Below are positions 12,266-22,908 of a DNA stretch of 64,000 bases, piece by piece. The translations under genes and the position numbers were made by a program. The stretch is from Prochilodus magdalenae (Eukaryota > Chordata > Actinopteri > Characiformes > Prochilodontidae): contig JAMWET010000636.1 of the NCBI GenBank assembly GCA_024036415.1, positions 1 to 64,000 on the forward strand, read 5' to 3'. The notes beneath the pieces were generated by a model, which did not search any database, was not told where the DNA came from, and saw nothing but the letters and a program-made list of their open reading frames with translations. Position 1 is the stretch's first letter. Every line of letters starts with the position of its first letter.

Positions 12266-13479
12266 AAGGCTGGGACAGGTGATAACAGAAATAAAGCTGT
12301 GGTAGCAGAGCGTAGTGGTGAAGAGGGAGTGGAGCAATAAGGTCAGTATACATCTCCATCCTCAAATGTGGTTACAATGAGCCACAATGGAAAATTCAAT
12401 ATCTTAATTTGGACAGGAGAAGCTTCTGTAACACAGCGGTAATACTGGAAATTATGTATAGAGAATCAGGAAAACACCACATACATCTTTATGAAAGAAT
12501 ACACACTAATGACTGCATGACCTGTCCCTATAAACATCTGTCCATGTTTACAGTAATGATTTGTTCACAGATATTAATGGTCAGTTAATGGTCTTTTAAA
12601 GAAAACGCTATAATGCTACCTGGTGGATTGTCTCTTTCACATATGTGGCTGAGATTCTTATAGACTAACCAATCGGGTTAAACACAGTAAGTAGACCTGT
12701 CTGAGCATGAGAAGAGTCAGCAGTGTCCTCAGCACCATGGACAGTGACAGCAGAGAGCCAGCACTCACTGACCTGCTGTTCTCTATATGCATATATGGAG
12801 TCTCTGGTGTATTGTAGACTGATCTCCTTAGAACTGGAGCTTCCTGGTGAGAAGGATGCTAATCACATGATTAAGCATGTAGCATTATTTTACAATGTGG
12901 TGTCTGTGTCATGGTAAATCTCAAGTTTTATTGTAATCAACCTACAGTTTGAGCACAGCTGTTTTCAGTTTGCATGGGGGTTCTGGGTAATGTAGTTCCT
13001 TATAGAACAATGATACAGATTGCTGATCAAATGTCCTGGTCTGTACAAAGATTTTCCAATGCCTACAATGAAACCTGAAATAATCCTCACCTAACACATT
13101 AATCCACACATTGACACAACTATAATAAACACCATATCACTTTATCAGATAAACATCACCCTGCCCTCCAAACCTGAGAGCTAAAACTGGAAGCCCACAA
13201 AGAGACCCTGCAGCTTAGAACACATCAGACCTCTGTTTACTGACTGTCTCGACTGACCTCACACCTGTTCTTTCCTGTGTAGACAGAGTTTCATTAGAAG
13301 ATCTATGACCACTGGCTTAAAGTTCTTCTGAACCTCACACACAGTCATAGAACCTTCTGTGGTCACTTCAAATCTGGACAATCCGTCACCTCAGATCTGA
13401 ATAGATTTCTTTGTGAACAAAAGACTGTATCATTGTTTATTTATCCAGTTCTTAGTATCTTCTTAAACTCCACCAATAA

Positions 13480-14300
13480 AGGGGTATTCTGATCATAACC
13501 AGCTGGTCAGTGCGCTGACCAATGCCCCCTTAAACATAAACATAAACACCCTCATGCTCAGTTTATACACACTTTAGAAATGGAGGTTCAGTTTGTGTGA
13601 TGAGATTCACTTTCACCCACTCACAAACAAGCCTAAGAGACTCAGACATGCACAAACAGGAAACCCACAGCAAGGCCTGCAGCTCAGGGCCATATCAGAC
13701 CACCTGACACTGAATGCCTTTAATAACTGATCTCAGATCTGACAGAAAGTGATTCTCCTGAACTTGTAGGGGGTAACTGTCCTAAAGTCACACAAGGTAG
13801 GGTTCATGTGTGGCATAGAACCTATTAAGCCATGGACCCCAGCTGTTAACAAGGCACTGTGCAGGCTGGTGGTGGCTTCATGCTAGTGTGGAGTGTATTT
13901 ACATGGCAGGGGTTGGGTCAACTGTTCCACCTGAACACGTCATTTGATTGGTACCCAATACGTTTCACTGATTGTTGACCATATTCAGCCCTTCATGGAC
14001 TTTAGGCACCCCCCCCCAATGATGCAACCCCCCATTTGCCAATGAGGAGAATTCGAGAATCCTGATGTATGGTGTGTCCTGCACGTTTGCCAGACATGAG
14101 CTCAATCAAGGCCTTTATATGATGGGGTGGAGAGGTCCATTCACACCTGAGATCCTGCTCCTACAAATACTACAAGCTGTGAGTGATACCACATGGATAT
14201 GCTGCACTTTGCTTAAGGATACTAGTCCCTGTCCCATGACTTTTGGCGTGTCAGTGTTAAAAAGTTGAGGGAATTGTAACCGGACCCCTCAACTGCAGAG
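13480..14300 (+). mobile_element. Decayed Tc1-like transposase remnant with flanking family repeat
   Basis: The stretch 13810-13960 matches the remnant at 22120-22310 (GTGTGGCA, then CAAGGCACTGTGCAGG, then a TCAT/ACTxGTGTGG segment). In the better-preserved copy this reads as the first-aspartate region of a Tc1/mariner-type transposase. The preceding 13480-13780 is nearly identical to 21640-21940, so transposon debris and repeat were copied together as one upstream unit. A third copy is at 54960-55440. Confidence 0.5.
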
Positions 14301-15111
14301 CTCTTGGTTCATGAAAATAACTCATGTGGAAACTAAACATGTGCTGTCTGTACTGACTGATCTCACATCTGCTCTGTGCTGTGTAGATGGGAGTTTCAGG
14401 CCTGGTTAAAGTGGAGAAACTGATCCAGGATCTGATATGAACAAGAACAATGTAGTGATCAGGGAATATCTGTACAGACAATGGAAACTTTTACTCTGCA
14501 CTCGAGCCTCAGACAGACAGAAACAGGAAACCCCCAGCAAGGCCTGCACACTGACTGGCTATAACAACTGATCTCAGGCCTGCTTACAGTCGACAATGGG
14601 ACAAACACTGATAACTGTGAGGGGGTAGCAGCAACGACAAGAAATACCTCCTTAATGTTACCAGTGAAGATGAAGACAACCCCCCCACAATGTTCACCCT
14701 AAAACCTGAAACACCTAATAAACAAGCTGTTAGATTGGTGAAAAAGACAGTAGAGCCCTGTTCTCCCCCGTACACATCACTGTTAATGTTCTATCAGTAG
14801 TTAGAACTAGAACCTGTGAGGAGTGTTAGTCCACATTAGACCCTTGCAGTTTCAGCTTCATCCACTCTGAAACAAGAAACCCACAATGACTCCTCCCAGA
14901 TCAGGTCACATCAGAACACAGACTGTCTGTACTGACTGATCTCAGTTCTCAGTTCTGTACTGTGTAGACTTGTCAATCAGACAAGTGATAAAAGCTGACC
15001 TGGGAAAGAAAACACATTTCCAGGCTTTCCAGATTGTCAACATTCCATGTAACACTTGTAGACACGTGTAGGTTTACTTGTGGTTCAGATATTAAATAAA
15101 CTCTTATTGAT

Positions 15112-15215
15112 GTAGCACAGCATAGTCACCCAGACCAGGATTTGAACCCCAGTCTCCCATATGTGTTGATGGCAGCTCCCTGGCAGGTAGTGGTGTTATT
15201 CAATGAGCTACACCA
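15112..15215 (-). mobile_element. tRNA-derived SINE-like fragment
   Basis: On the minus strand a TGTAGCTCA box A-like segment is followed by GGGGTTCAAATCC, a box B, at tRNA-like spacing. The degenerate surroundings and the lack of a cloverleaf argue for a SINE rather than a tRNA gene. Confidence 0.5.
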
Positions 15216-15794
15216 GCCTTTTGTAAACATGGAGAACCCTCGTTCCTATCGCCACCACTCTAAAGAACATCTGAACCATCTCACACCCACTCTAAGTCTA
15301 TAAGGGGTCAGCCTGTGTTTCAGGCCACCAGCATTGGGCCACAGCAGCAAAGGAAGAGGGACTGATAATCCAGGGAATTCAAAATCCCAGAGTTCCCAGG
15401 AGTAATCAGTGCCAGTCAGGCTCACCTGGTGGTTGGGAATGTAAGGGTGTTGAGAGCGTTAAACAAGGCTAGAGATAAAGGAGGGCTTGTTGGTGGCCCC
15501 TTGTTCCGCCCTTTCAGGTGTTTTAGTTTGTATTATTGGGTTTAAGCTTTCCTTTGTTGGAGTCACCCCATATTGACGTCTTCTTTGGTTGATGTTTCCC
15601 GCTCTTTTCCCCCTCACTGTTTAAAAGGAGTGCAGTTCGCATGTCCACCAGTGGTCTCTGGTGGCGCAGTGGTAGTGTGTTGGTTTGAATTCGGCCCACA
15701 AAGACGTTCCCTTAAATGTGAACTAAAACACTCTGTGCCCCACCACAGGGAAGATGACACATAAATGAAAATCCTCTGGGTTTATATTATACCT

Positions 15795-16300
15795 GTTCCC
15801 CATGGGTCTTCCTCTCTGCGCTTGGGTCCGCCCCCTGTCCTGTACCCCATGGGTCTTCCTCTCTGCACTTGGGTCCGCCCCTTGTCCTGTTCCTCATGGG
15901 CCTTCCTCTCTGCACTTGGGTCTGCCCTCTGTCCCGTTCCCCATGGGTCTTCCTCTCTGCACTTGGGCCTGCCCTCTGTCCCATTCCCCATGGGTCTTCC
16001 TCTCTGCACTTGGGTCCGCCCCTTGTCCTGTTCCTCATGGGTCTTCCTCTCTGCACTTGGGTCTGCCCTCTGTCCCGTCCCCCATGGGTCTTCCTCTCTG
16101 CACTTGGGTCCGCCCCTTGTCCTGTTCCTCATGGGTCTTCCTCTCCTCTCTGCACTTTGGTCTGCCCCTTGTCCTGTTCCTCATGGGTCTTCCTCTCTGC
16201 ACTTGGGCCTGCCCTCTGTCCCGTTCCCCATGGGTCCTCCTCTCTGTGCTTGGGTCTGCCCCCTGTCCCGTTCCCCATGTGTCTTCTTCTCTGCACCCAG
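15795..16300. repeat. 47-bp minisatellite, eleven units
   Basis: Units begin at 15801, 15848, 15895, 15942, 15989, 16036, 16083, 16130, 16182, 16229 and 16276. The period is exactly 47 bases except for one unit of 52, which carries a five-base CCTCT duplication. Units alternate loosely between TGTCCTGTTCC and CTGTCCCGTTCC endings. Because 47 is not a multiple of three and the unit lacks stops, several frames on both strands stay open. The resulting proline/serine-rich reading frames are artefacts. Confidence 0.9.
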
Positions 16301-17419
16301 GTGACATAGAGATACAGGCCACTGTGCTGAACGTACACTCCATCACACATACATATGCTCCCTTCAGGCTGTGATGGAAACTGTGGTTCTCGTGAACACA
16401 AACGTGTGAAGATTCTCCTCCCACGCAGGTGCAAGAACTGCCGGGCCTCAGCAAAAACAGGAAACCCACAGCAAGACCTGCAGCTCGGGACACAATCAGA
16501 TCACTGCACACTGACTGTCTGTAATAACTGCTCTCAGGCCTCCTGACTGTCAACCAAGACTAGATCCATCTAAGAACTCCTCAGACCCCAAATACTAAAG
16601 AGAACTGGTCCTGCTGTCACGAGTCTGCTGCATGATGGGAACTGGGTACCCAGTCAGGGTGCAGATAGCTCAGGTGTCATGTTCGTGTACTCTACTACCC
16701 ATTAGAAAACTCCTTAACACCAATGTACTGAACATAGTAAGGTCTTTTCTAAGTTATAACTCTTTTAATATCATCACTGAAACCTGAAAGTTCAGACTGG
16801 CAAGAACAGGAAACCCACAGTGAGGTCCTGCAGCTGACTGGCTTTGACTGATTCCAGATCTGCTAGGGGTTGACTGTCCTTACTTACTCAGATACTGACT
16901 GTCCTAGGATCAGTGGGACTTTCACTTTCCCTGTGTAAGGCTTAAAGGTAATGTTACTGACACTGATCTGATACACGGTACACGGTTTGGCTGATTCGTT
17001 TAAGAGCTCTGGTGGAGATATTCACTTCTGAAGGACTAGAGATCCGAATGTAGTAGCTTTACATCTGATTAATCTAGTTTGATCTGACCGATGAGCTAAA
17101 CCAGGGAGAATGGTGAACTGAACCTCAGTCTGTATTGTGAACATGAAGGTTAGCTATAGCTAAGATGATGAGTTCAGGAACTGTGTTTTAAAAGAGAGAA
17201 TAATAACTTGAAAGCTCACACTAAGCCTGAATAACAGGTCTGCTTGTTTCCATTGGTGGACAGTACAGCTCCTACAAAGCCAATCAGGTTAGAGAGTCAG
17301 GTTTGACATGTTTCTGAAGTTAGACAGTCAGGTTGGCCGAAGAATCTGCCTGTCTCTTACTGCTGACTTGCCTTAGCAACTACGCAGTGAGACCTCATCG
17401 AAAACAAAAAACGTTCTGC

Positions 17420-17437
17420 TGACGTGGATCCAATCAG
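17420..17437 (+). promoter_or_regulatory. Proximal promoter module of P1
   Basis: TGACG at 17420-17424 and CCAATCAG at 17430-17437, 60-80 bases before the P1 start codon. Spacing differs by one base from the other genes (an extra T). Confidence 0.6.
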
Positions 17438-17497
17438 ATCTCAGCATCTGCTTCAAAGACCCTCAACACCATCACCCACCTAGCGCCTGTCTCTGAG

Positions 17498-20080
17498 ATG
17501 GAGAGATCAAGAGATGTTCTCCTCACTCTGATCTGTAAGTGAACTTTGAAAATCTATTTATAGAAGCCTCTTCTGATCAACTAAATTCAGCTGTTCAGGT
17601 TCTAAAGAGTCTCTGGAATGTGTTTAGATCTAGAACCCTGCTGAGTTCATCTGTTAGCTTATTGAAGGACTAACTCTTCAGATCAGGAGAACATTAAATA
17701 AACACGGTGTGGTTCTTTAGAGGAGAAGTGTTCTCTTAACTCTGGTGTTCACTTGAGGCTGTGTTTAATCTTCCTTCAGTTTGTTTTCCTCAGTTACTGT
17801 AGGAGCTAACCTAAACACTGGTGCTCGTCTAAGAGAGTGGTTCTCAAACCCGGTTCTCAGTCCACAGTTTTATATTGTCCCTAGGTGTCCAGTTAGACTG
17901 GAGTGCACATGGAGATGGTCTGAGGGTCCCTGAGGACCAGTTTCAGAACCCCTGATCTACGAGGTCTTTATCTTAGAACCGCACTGAGAACATAAACAGT
18001 TAGATGTACAGTGTGAAGGTGTGTGAGATCTGTTTGTTCTACTGTATCTAATCTAAAGTGTGGTTGGTGTGCTGCAGGTGTTCTGTTCTCCAGGATCTCT
18101 GGAGCAGAAGTGGAGACGAGAGTCAGACCCGGAGACAATGCTGTTCTCTACTGTGACTGTGCTTGGAAGATTTGGGAACCAGTGTGGTTTAGAAACTCCT
18201 CAAATGAGGATCAGACACCTCTCATTATATCAGGAGAGACTTTAAGAAAAGCTGATTTTTCACGCTACTGTTTTGTGTGGAATCAAGTCAACCAGACTAA
18301 AGATCTGCTGGTGAAGAACGTGTCTGAGTCGGACCTGGGTCTGTACTACTGCGCCTTACGTGAGAGGAAGTCTATGGAAGACGAAACTGGAGCTGTAGTC
18401 CGGAGAGATGTTTATCATTATGGAAACCTAACCACTCAACTGTCTCTCCTCGGTAAGATCACTCATTCTGATCTTTAATCTCTATTAGGATAGTAGTTGG
18501 TGATTAACCATCAGCAGTAATTAACCCTCACTTTCCTCTAACAGACTGAATGTACAGTTTATCTAAGAAAGACTGAAAGTTTAATATCTTTATTCAGTTA
18601 TTATTATAATAGTCTCAGTGTGGAATGCAGTCCTGTCCTGGTCCTTATCTCAGTCCTGAGTCCTAAAATAACTTAACAGTATAGCTCTGGAAACTGTTAG
18701 TTACTGCTTAATAATATAGTAATAAGCATCCAACCTGTAGTTCCTACCATATTGAGGTATTAGGAATTTGCGTGATACAGCATAATGAGGGCATAATAAT
18801 AGACAGCTTTAATAGCTTACAGAATATAATACATACAAAACAATGTGGCTTCATTTAAGTCTAAATAATAGTGCTTAATAAAGCAGTAATAAACAGTGAG
18901 TCCATTAAGACGTAATGTCCTGTTCAGGCTTAATAAGAGCATTAATAGAGCATCATAATGTTCCTGTACAGCTGTGTTTAATGTGAGGATATGAGGTGTA
19001 GAACAGTCAGTATATCTTCTGCTGTAAAGATGAAGATGGGTTATGAGATGTTCACTGGAGTTCTATCTGAACCTCGTCACCATCTCTTAGAGTTTCCTCT
19101 CTTATTTCAGATCCCCCTGTTCCTTGTCCTGATCTCCCCTCAACCCCCTTCACCCCTTTCACTCTCCAGAACTACTCCACCCTCCAGAAAGCCTCCACCC
19201 TCCAGACCACCTCCAGCCCTCCTGTATCAGACTGTAGTGTCTGCTGGAAGCTGCTGGTCAGTGTGTGTCCAGTGTGTGTTCTCCTCTTCTCAGTCGTCTC
19301 CTCCACCTCTGTGTACTGGATCTACAGAAGGAGGACTGAAGGTACTCAAATCACTGGGGTGGAATCCTGAATGTCTGAATGTTCTTAGTCAGGTGTGACT
19401 GTTTTGTGTTTCACTCACATGTGACAGAAAACACAATCTCTACTGAAGTACGTTTCCTCTCAGAGACTGATAACCTGGTCCCCTCAGGTTCTGTAGTGAG
19501 AAGAGAACCACTCACTGACAGTGTGTTACAGGTAGGAACACACACACACTCACACTCACACACACAGTCACACACAGACACACAATGGTGCTGCACTAAC
19601 AGGATGACTTAGTTATCATTTTGATAATGAGTGTATATTATAGATATTGCATGATAGATACTGGGGCAGCACTGTGGCACAGTGGGTAGCACTGGCACCT
19701 TATAGCAAGAAGGGCCTTCCATTTTCCACCCACTGAGCTCTTGGGCTCCAGCATCCACTGTGACCCAACAGGGTAAGCGGTTTAGATGATGATGATGATG
19801 ATGATGATGAATATAAAATTGGAAATTTACAAAGTTATATTATTGTGTGCATATTAATGTTTACTTTGGAATGGAACATGAACCAATACTACTCTGAAAG
19901 CTGTATGTATTAAACTGTCTGCAGGTTGGAGGAGATGATGGAGGAGATGATGGAGGAGCTGATGGTGTTGTTTACGCTCAGGTGAACATCACAAGCAAAA
20001 GACAGAACCGTCTGAAGAAGAACAGACTGGAGCTCTCTGATATCTGTACATACTCAGATGTTGTAAATGATCAGAGGTAG
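17498..20080 (+). CDS. P1: single V-set immune receptor with ITIM-like tail
   Basis: Exons 17498-17534, 18078-18452, 19111-19341, 19428-19531 and 19925-20080 join to 903 nt (300 residues) with every GT-AG junction in frame. The signal is MERSRDVLLTLIC plus VLFSRISG. The V domain has YCDC, VWFRNSS, SESDLGLYYC and the J-like YGNLTTQLS in one exon, so no rearrangement is implied. N-glycosylation sites include NSS, NQT, NVS and NLT. The stalk is longer than in relatives through short STLQ-type repeats. The membrane segment is WKLLVSVCPVCVLLFSVV. Exon 4 (104 nt) has no counterpart of similar sequence elsewhere in the window. The tail starts with an acidic Gly-rich run (GGDDGGDDGGADG), then VVYAQV, an ITIM form, and TYSDV. 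An inhibitory cell-surface role is inferred; no ligand can be inferred. A polyadenylation signal lies at 20227-20232. Confidence 0.88.
19540..19812 (+). mobile_element. CA repeat and internally deleted SINE in P1 intron 4
   Basis: A short CA-rich microsatellite (19540-19585) is followed at about 19665 by the start of a common fish SINE (GGCACAGTGGGTAGCACTGG). Its body is largely deleted and ends in AAGCGGTTTAGATGATGATG, the usual tail, extended as GAT repeats. The longer relative at 45385-45700 supports the identification. Confidence 0.6.
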
Positions 20081-20484
20081 ACCTGCAGTCAGGAACAGTC
20101 AGGAACACCGTTCTGTAATGACTCCACCATTAGCTTTAATGTACTGGGTGGTGTGATGCGGGTGGTGAGGCTGTATAAACTGCAGTGTGATCTAAAGTGA
20201 TTCCAGTGAGGATTAAAATGGTCTGGAATAAACAGGTATTGCTAAACTCCAGAGGAGGCTGTGTGTGTTCATTAAACAGGCCTTCTTACACATACGGTAC
20301 ATTAACAGACTGACCATCTCCATTCTGTTAACCCAAACCCCTCAGAGTACAGAGCCTCTCCTTCCACTGAACAAGTGCACCAGTGTCCTACACAACACCC
20401 GAGCGGAGAGCATCTGTGTCTCACCTGGAACCAGCTTTAAAGTCTCAGAACAGACAGTTTAAGTGCTGTTAGAGTAAGTAGGGC

Positions 20485-21905
20485 TGTGTTTCAGCACCAT
20501 GGACAGTACAAGCAGACAGACAGCACTGTTTGACCTGCAGCAGTTTAGAGTGATCTCTAATAAACTCCAGTTCTGTTACCTGATGAGTAGCTGAGTGTGT
20601 AACACGTCTGATAAACGTATTCCAGTGAATCCAACAGTGCAGATTTACAACATACATATTTACAAGGCTTTACCTAATAGTGTCTAATCCCCTTATCTGA
20701 TCAACATTGGAAACCCTTATCTCCAACCTAGGGAGTCAACATCACCCCTCCAAAACAGGAACACCCACAATGAGACCCTCAGGACACACCAGACCTCTGT
20801 GGTCAGTAACAGACACCATACAAACCAAACACACCTTCAAGAAACACAAACTGATCCTCACTAACGACAGATCAGAGGCTTGTGAACTCCTTCTAAGACA
20901 GTTTCCTTAGACCAGTGTCTTTCACTGTAGAGACGTAAGCAGCCATTCAGAGAGGGTTTGGTGTGAAACGCTCCTTTCTACAGAGACTCGCTGAGTCAGA
21001 AATGTTCAGTGGTGGTGAAGGTAACCAGACGTCCCCCTCTAAAAGCTCCCTCACAGAAAGTTCCTACATGAGGTGGTTCTGAATACGCTGCCTGATGTCT
21101 GAGACGCTGTTTATGATAGTGTGGAGAAGATCTCAGCCTTAAACTCATTGTGGAGGGATACATCAAATTCATGGTGGAGGGATACATGCTGCAGGGCGCT
21201 GTAAGGTCAAATAGTCCCCCAAAGAAACTTAGTATTTCCAGGTTTTCCAGATTTTCATCATCAACATTCCATACACACTCAGAAGGCACGTGTAGGTTCT
21301 CTGGTGGTTTAGACAGTACACACATATAGACATTTCTATATGTGTGTACTAGACATGGAGAACCCTGGTTTCCATCACCACCACTAACAGAACACACATC
21401 TCCACACACACGGTCATGAAACCTTCTGTGGTTAGTAACGGTCCCCTCATAAAGACACAGAGACAAACAGAAGCTCAGAGCTCACACCACACAACATGAC
21501 CCTCCAGCTCATTACACTACACACAGATCAGAACACTGGGAGGACATTTTACCACCGACAGCTCTTTTACAGACAGTTATCTAGAACCGGTCACCTCAAA
21601 CCTGAACAGATTAGTATCTTCTTAAAATCAGTCATCAAAGGGTTATTCTGATCATAACCAGCTGGTCAGTGTGCTGACCAATGCCCCCTTACAGCTGTAT
21701 AAACACCCTCATGCTCAGTGTATACACACTTTAGAAATGGAGGTTCAGTTTGTGTGATGAGATTCACTTTCACACACTCACAAATGAGCCTGAGAGACTC
21801 AGACATGCACAAACAGGAAACCCACAGCAAGGCCTGCAGCTCAGGGCCATTTCAGACCACCTGACACTGACTGGCTTTAGTAACTGATCTCAGATCTGAC
21901 AGGAA
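20485..21905 (+). repeat. Upstream family repeats 5' of P2
   Basis: Plus-oriented family repeats: the CACCATGGACAGT type at about 20495-20600, ACAGGAACACCCACA at about 20754, and ACAGGAAACCCACA at about 21813. A RUNX-like motif reads CTTCTGTGGTTAGTAACGG near 21422. The section 21230-21310 resembles 15010-15090. No exon is seen in 20235-22900. Confidence 0.65.
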
Positions 21906-22119
21906 GAGACTGTCATTAAATTGTAGAAGGTAAATTTCCTAAAGTCCCTCTTTTACTGTGCCAGGCAGTGAGACCTTCCACTGCCCGCACGCATGTCCCA
22001 CAATGCAGTGCTGCAATCTTAGTTTCCATGGGACCAGAAGGCCCATCACAGTGCTTCTGTTAACACTGACATAGTGCCTCACCTGGCTGCATGAGGATGC
22101 TAACTGGACCCTAGTAGAC

Positions 22120-22330
22120 TGGTAGTATGTGGTGTGGTCCGATGACTCACAGTACCAGTGGGTTCAGGCTGATGGTAGGGTCCGTCTGTGGCACAGACCT
22201 CATAAAGCCATTGACTACAGTTGTCAACAAAGCACTGTGCAGGTTAGTGTGGATGGTTCCATACTGGTGTGGGGTGTGTTGTCATGGTCTGGGTTGAAGC
22301 CCACTGATCCACCTTAACACATTATTGACC
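22120..22330 (+). pseudogene. Tc1/mariner-like transposase fragment
   Basis: The plus frame reads VWSDDSQYQWVQADGRVRLW and continues to an SVDGSILVWG segment. This matches the central catalytic region of Tc1-like transposases, where WSDE precedes the D and a GGGSxMVWG motif follows. The GGG is replaced and no flanking domains are found. It sits about 600 bases upstream of P2. Confidence 0.6.
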
Positions 22331-22828
22331 TGTGCCCATATATCCCCACAATGAAGGGACCCCCATTGGGCCCATGTTGTCCAGAATTGGTTTAAGGAGA
22401 ATTTCTGAGATTTTAGATGAGGGGTGTAGTCTATATGTTTGCTCGCTATGGGCACAGTCGAGGCATGTGGTAGGAGCTTGGGATTGGGACTGGAGTACAA
22501 CCAAGGGCAGGAAACAAGATTGGAAAACTCATTGGATGTCACTCACATCAGCTCTGGAGATGAAGCCTACTCCTGGAGGTCCGGAGACTGCTTAGTGAGT
22601 TTCCAGGTTTAATCAGTCTAATTTTTTAGACATGAAGTGTTAGAACAGGGAGAATTGAGAACTCAGGCCTACAAAGAACCTACAAAGGCCTACAGTCCCC
22701 AGCAGTGGGACCACCCTCTTATGATGTGACCAATCAAAAAGCGTGTGCTCAGTGTGTTTGTCTCTCATTGGTGAGGGTCTGATTATCTATGCGGTGAGAC
22801 GTCATCAAAAATAGAAATGTTCCACTAA

Positions 22829-22842
22829 CGTGGACCAATCAG
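22829..22842 (+). promoter_or_regulatory. Proximal promoter module of P2
   Basis: AACGTGG (the CRE-like half site with one change) and CCAATCAG at 22835-22842, about 67 bases before the start codon at 22909. A second CCAAT box in reverse orientation (CTCATTGGTG) lies near 22766-22775. Confidence 0.6.
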
Positions 22843-22908
22843 ACCACGACACAGACATCCGCTTTAAACACCCTCACCATCGTCCCCCACCCAGCTCCAG
22901 TCTCTGAG

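Larger units (their letters stand above)
8860..13100 (+). repeat. Segmental duplication B, left copy
   Basis: This block is collinear with about 59640-63700. Shared landmarks in the same order are the family repeats (8985, 9773), a TATA-containing block (10430-10640), NLR leucine-rich fragments (11450-11900), a LINE reverse transcriptase fragment (11980-12265) and the CACCATGGACAGT repeat (12735). The right copy has many small indels. Confidence 0.8.
8980..16880 (+). repeat. Upstream family repeat, array of plus-oriented copies
   Basis: Plus-oriented copies with the core ACAGGAAACCCACA (or a close variant), followed by a CTGCAGCTCAG segment and then ACTGACTGTCTGTACTGA. Cores begin near 8985, 9773, 13185, 13655, 14521, 14871, 16454 and 16804, and a half copy lies near 14340-14405. 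A linked motif CATGGAAACATGTGGTTAG occurs at about 9215-9235. All copies point the same way as gene P1, which starts at 17498. The repeats fill most of the gap and no exon was found among them. Confidence 0.7.

Noticed and set aside
15765..16374. Long proline/serine-rich open frames on both strands
   Set aside because: They are produced by a 47-bp tandem repeat without stops and are open in several frames at once, which real coding sequence would not be.
18453..18500. Recombination signal sequence 3' of V exons, which would make the J-like end rearranging
   Set aside because: The J-like residues are inside the V exon and a normal GT donor follows. I saw no CACAGTG heptamer with a spaced nonamer.
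18991..19398. Proline-rich frame overlapping the P1 membrane exon
   Set aside because: It runs through intron sequence in a different frame from the exon 3 reading that joins exons 2 and 4 correctly.
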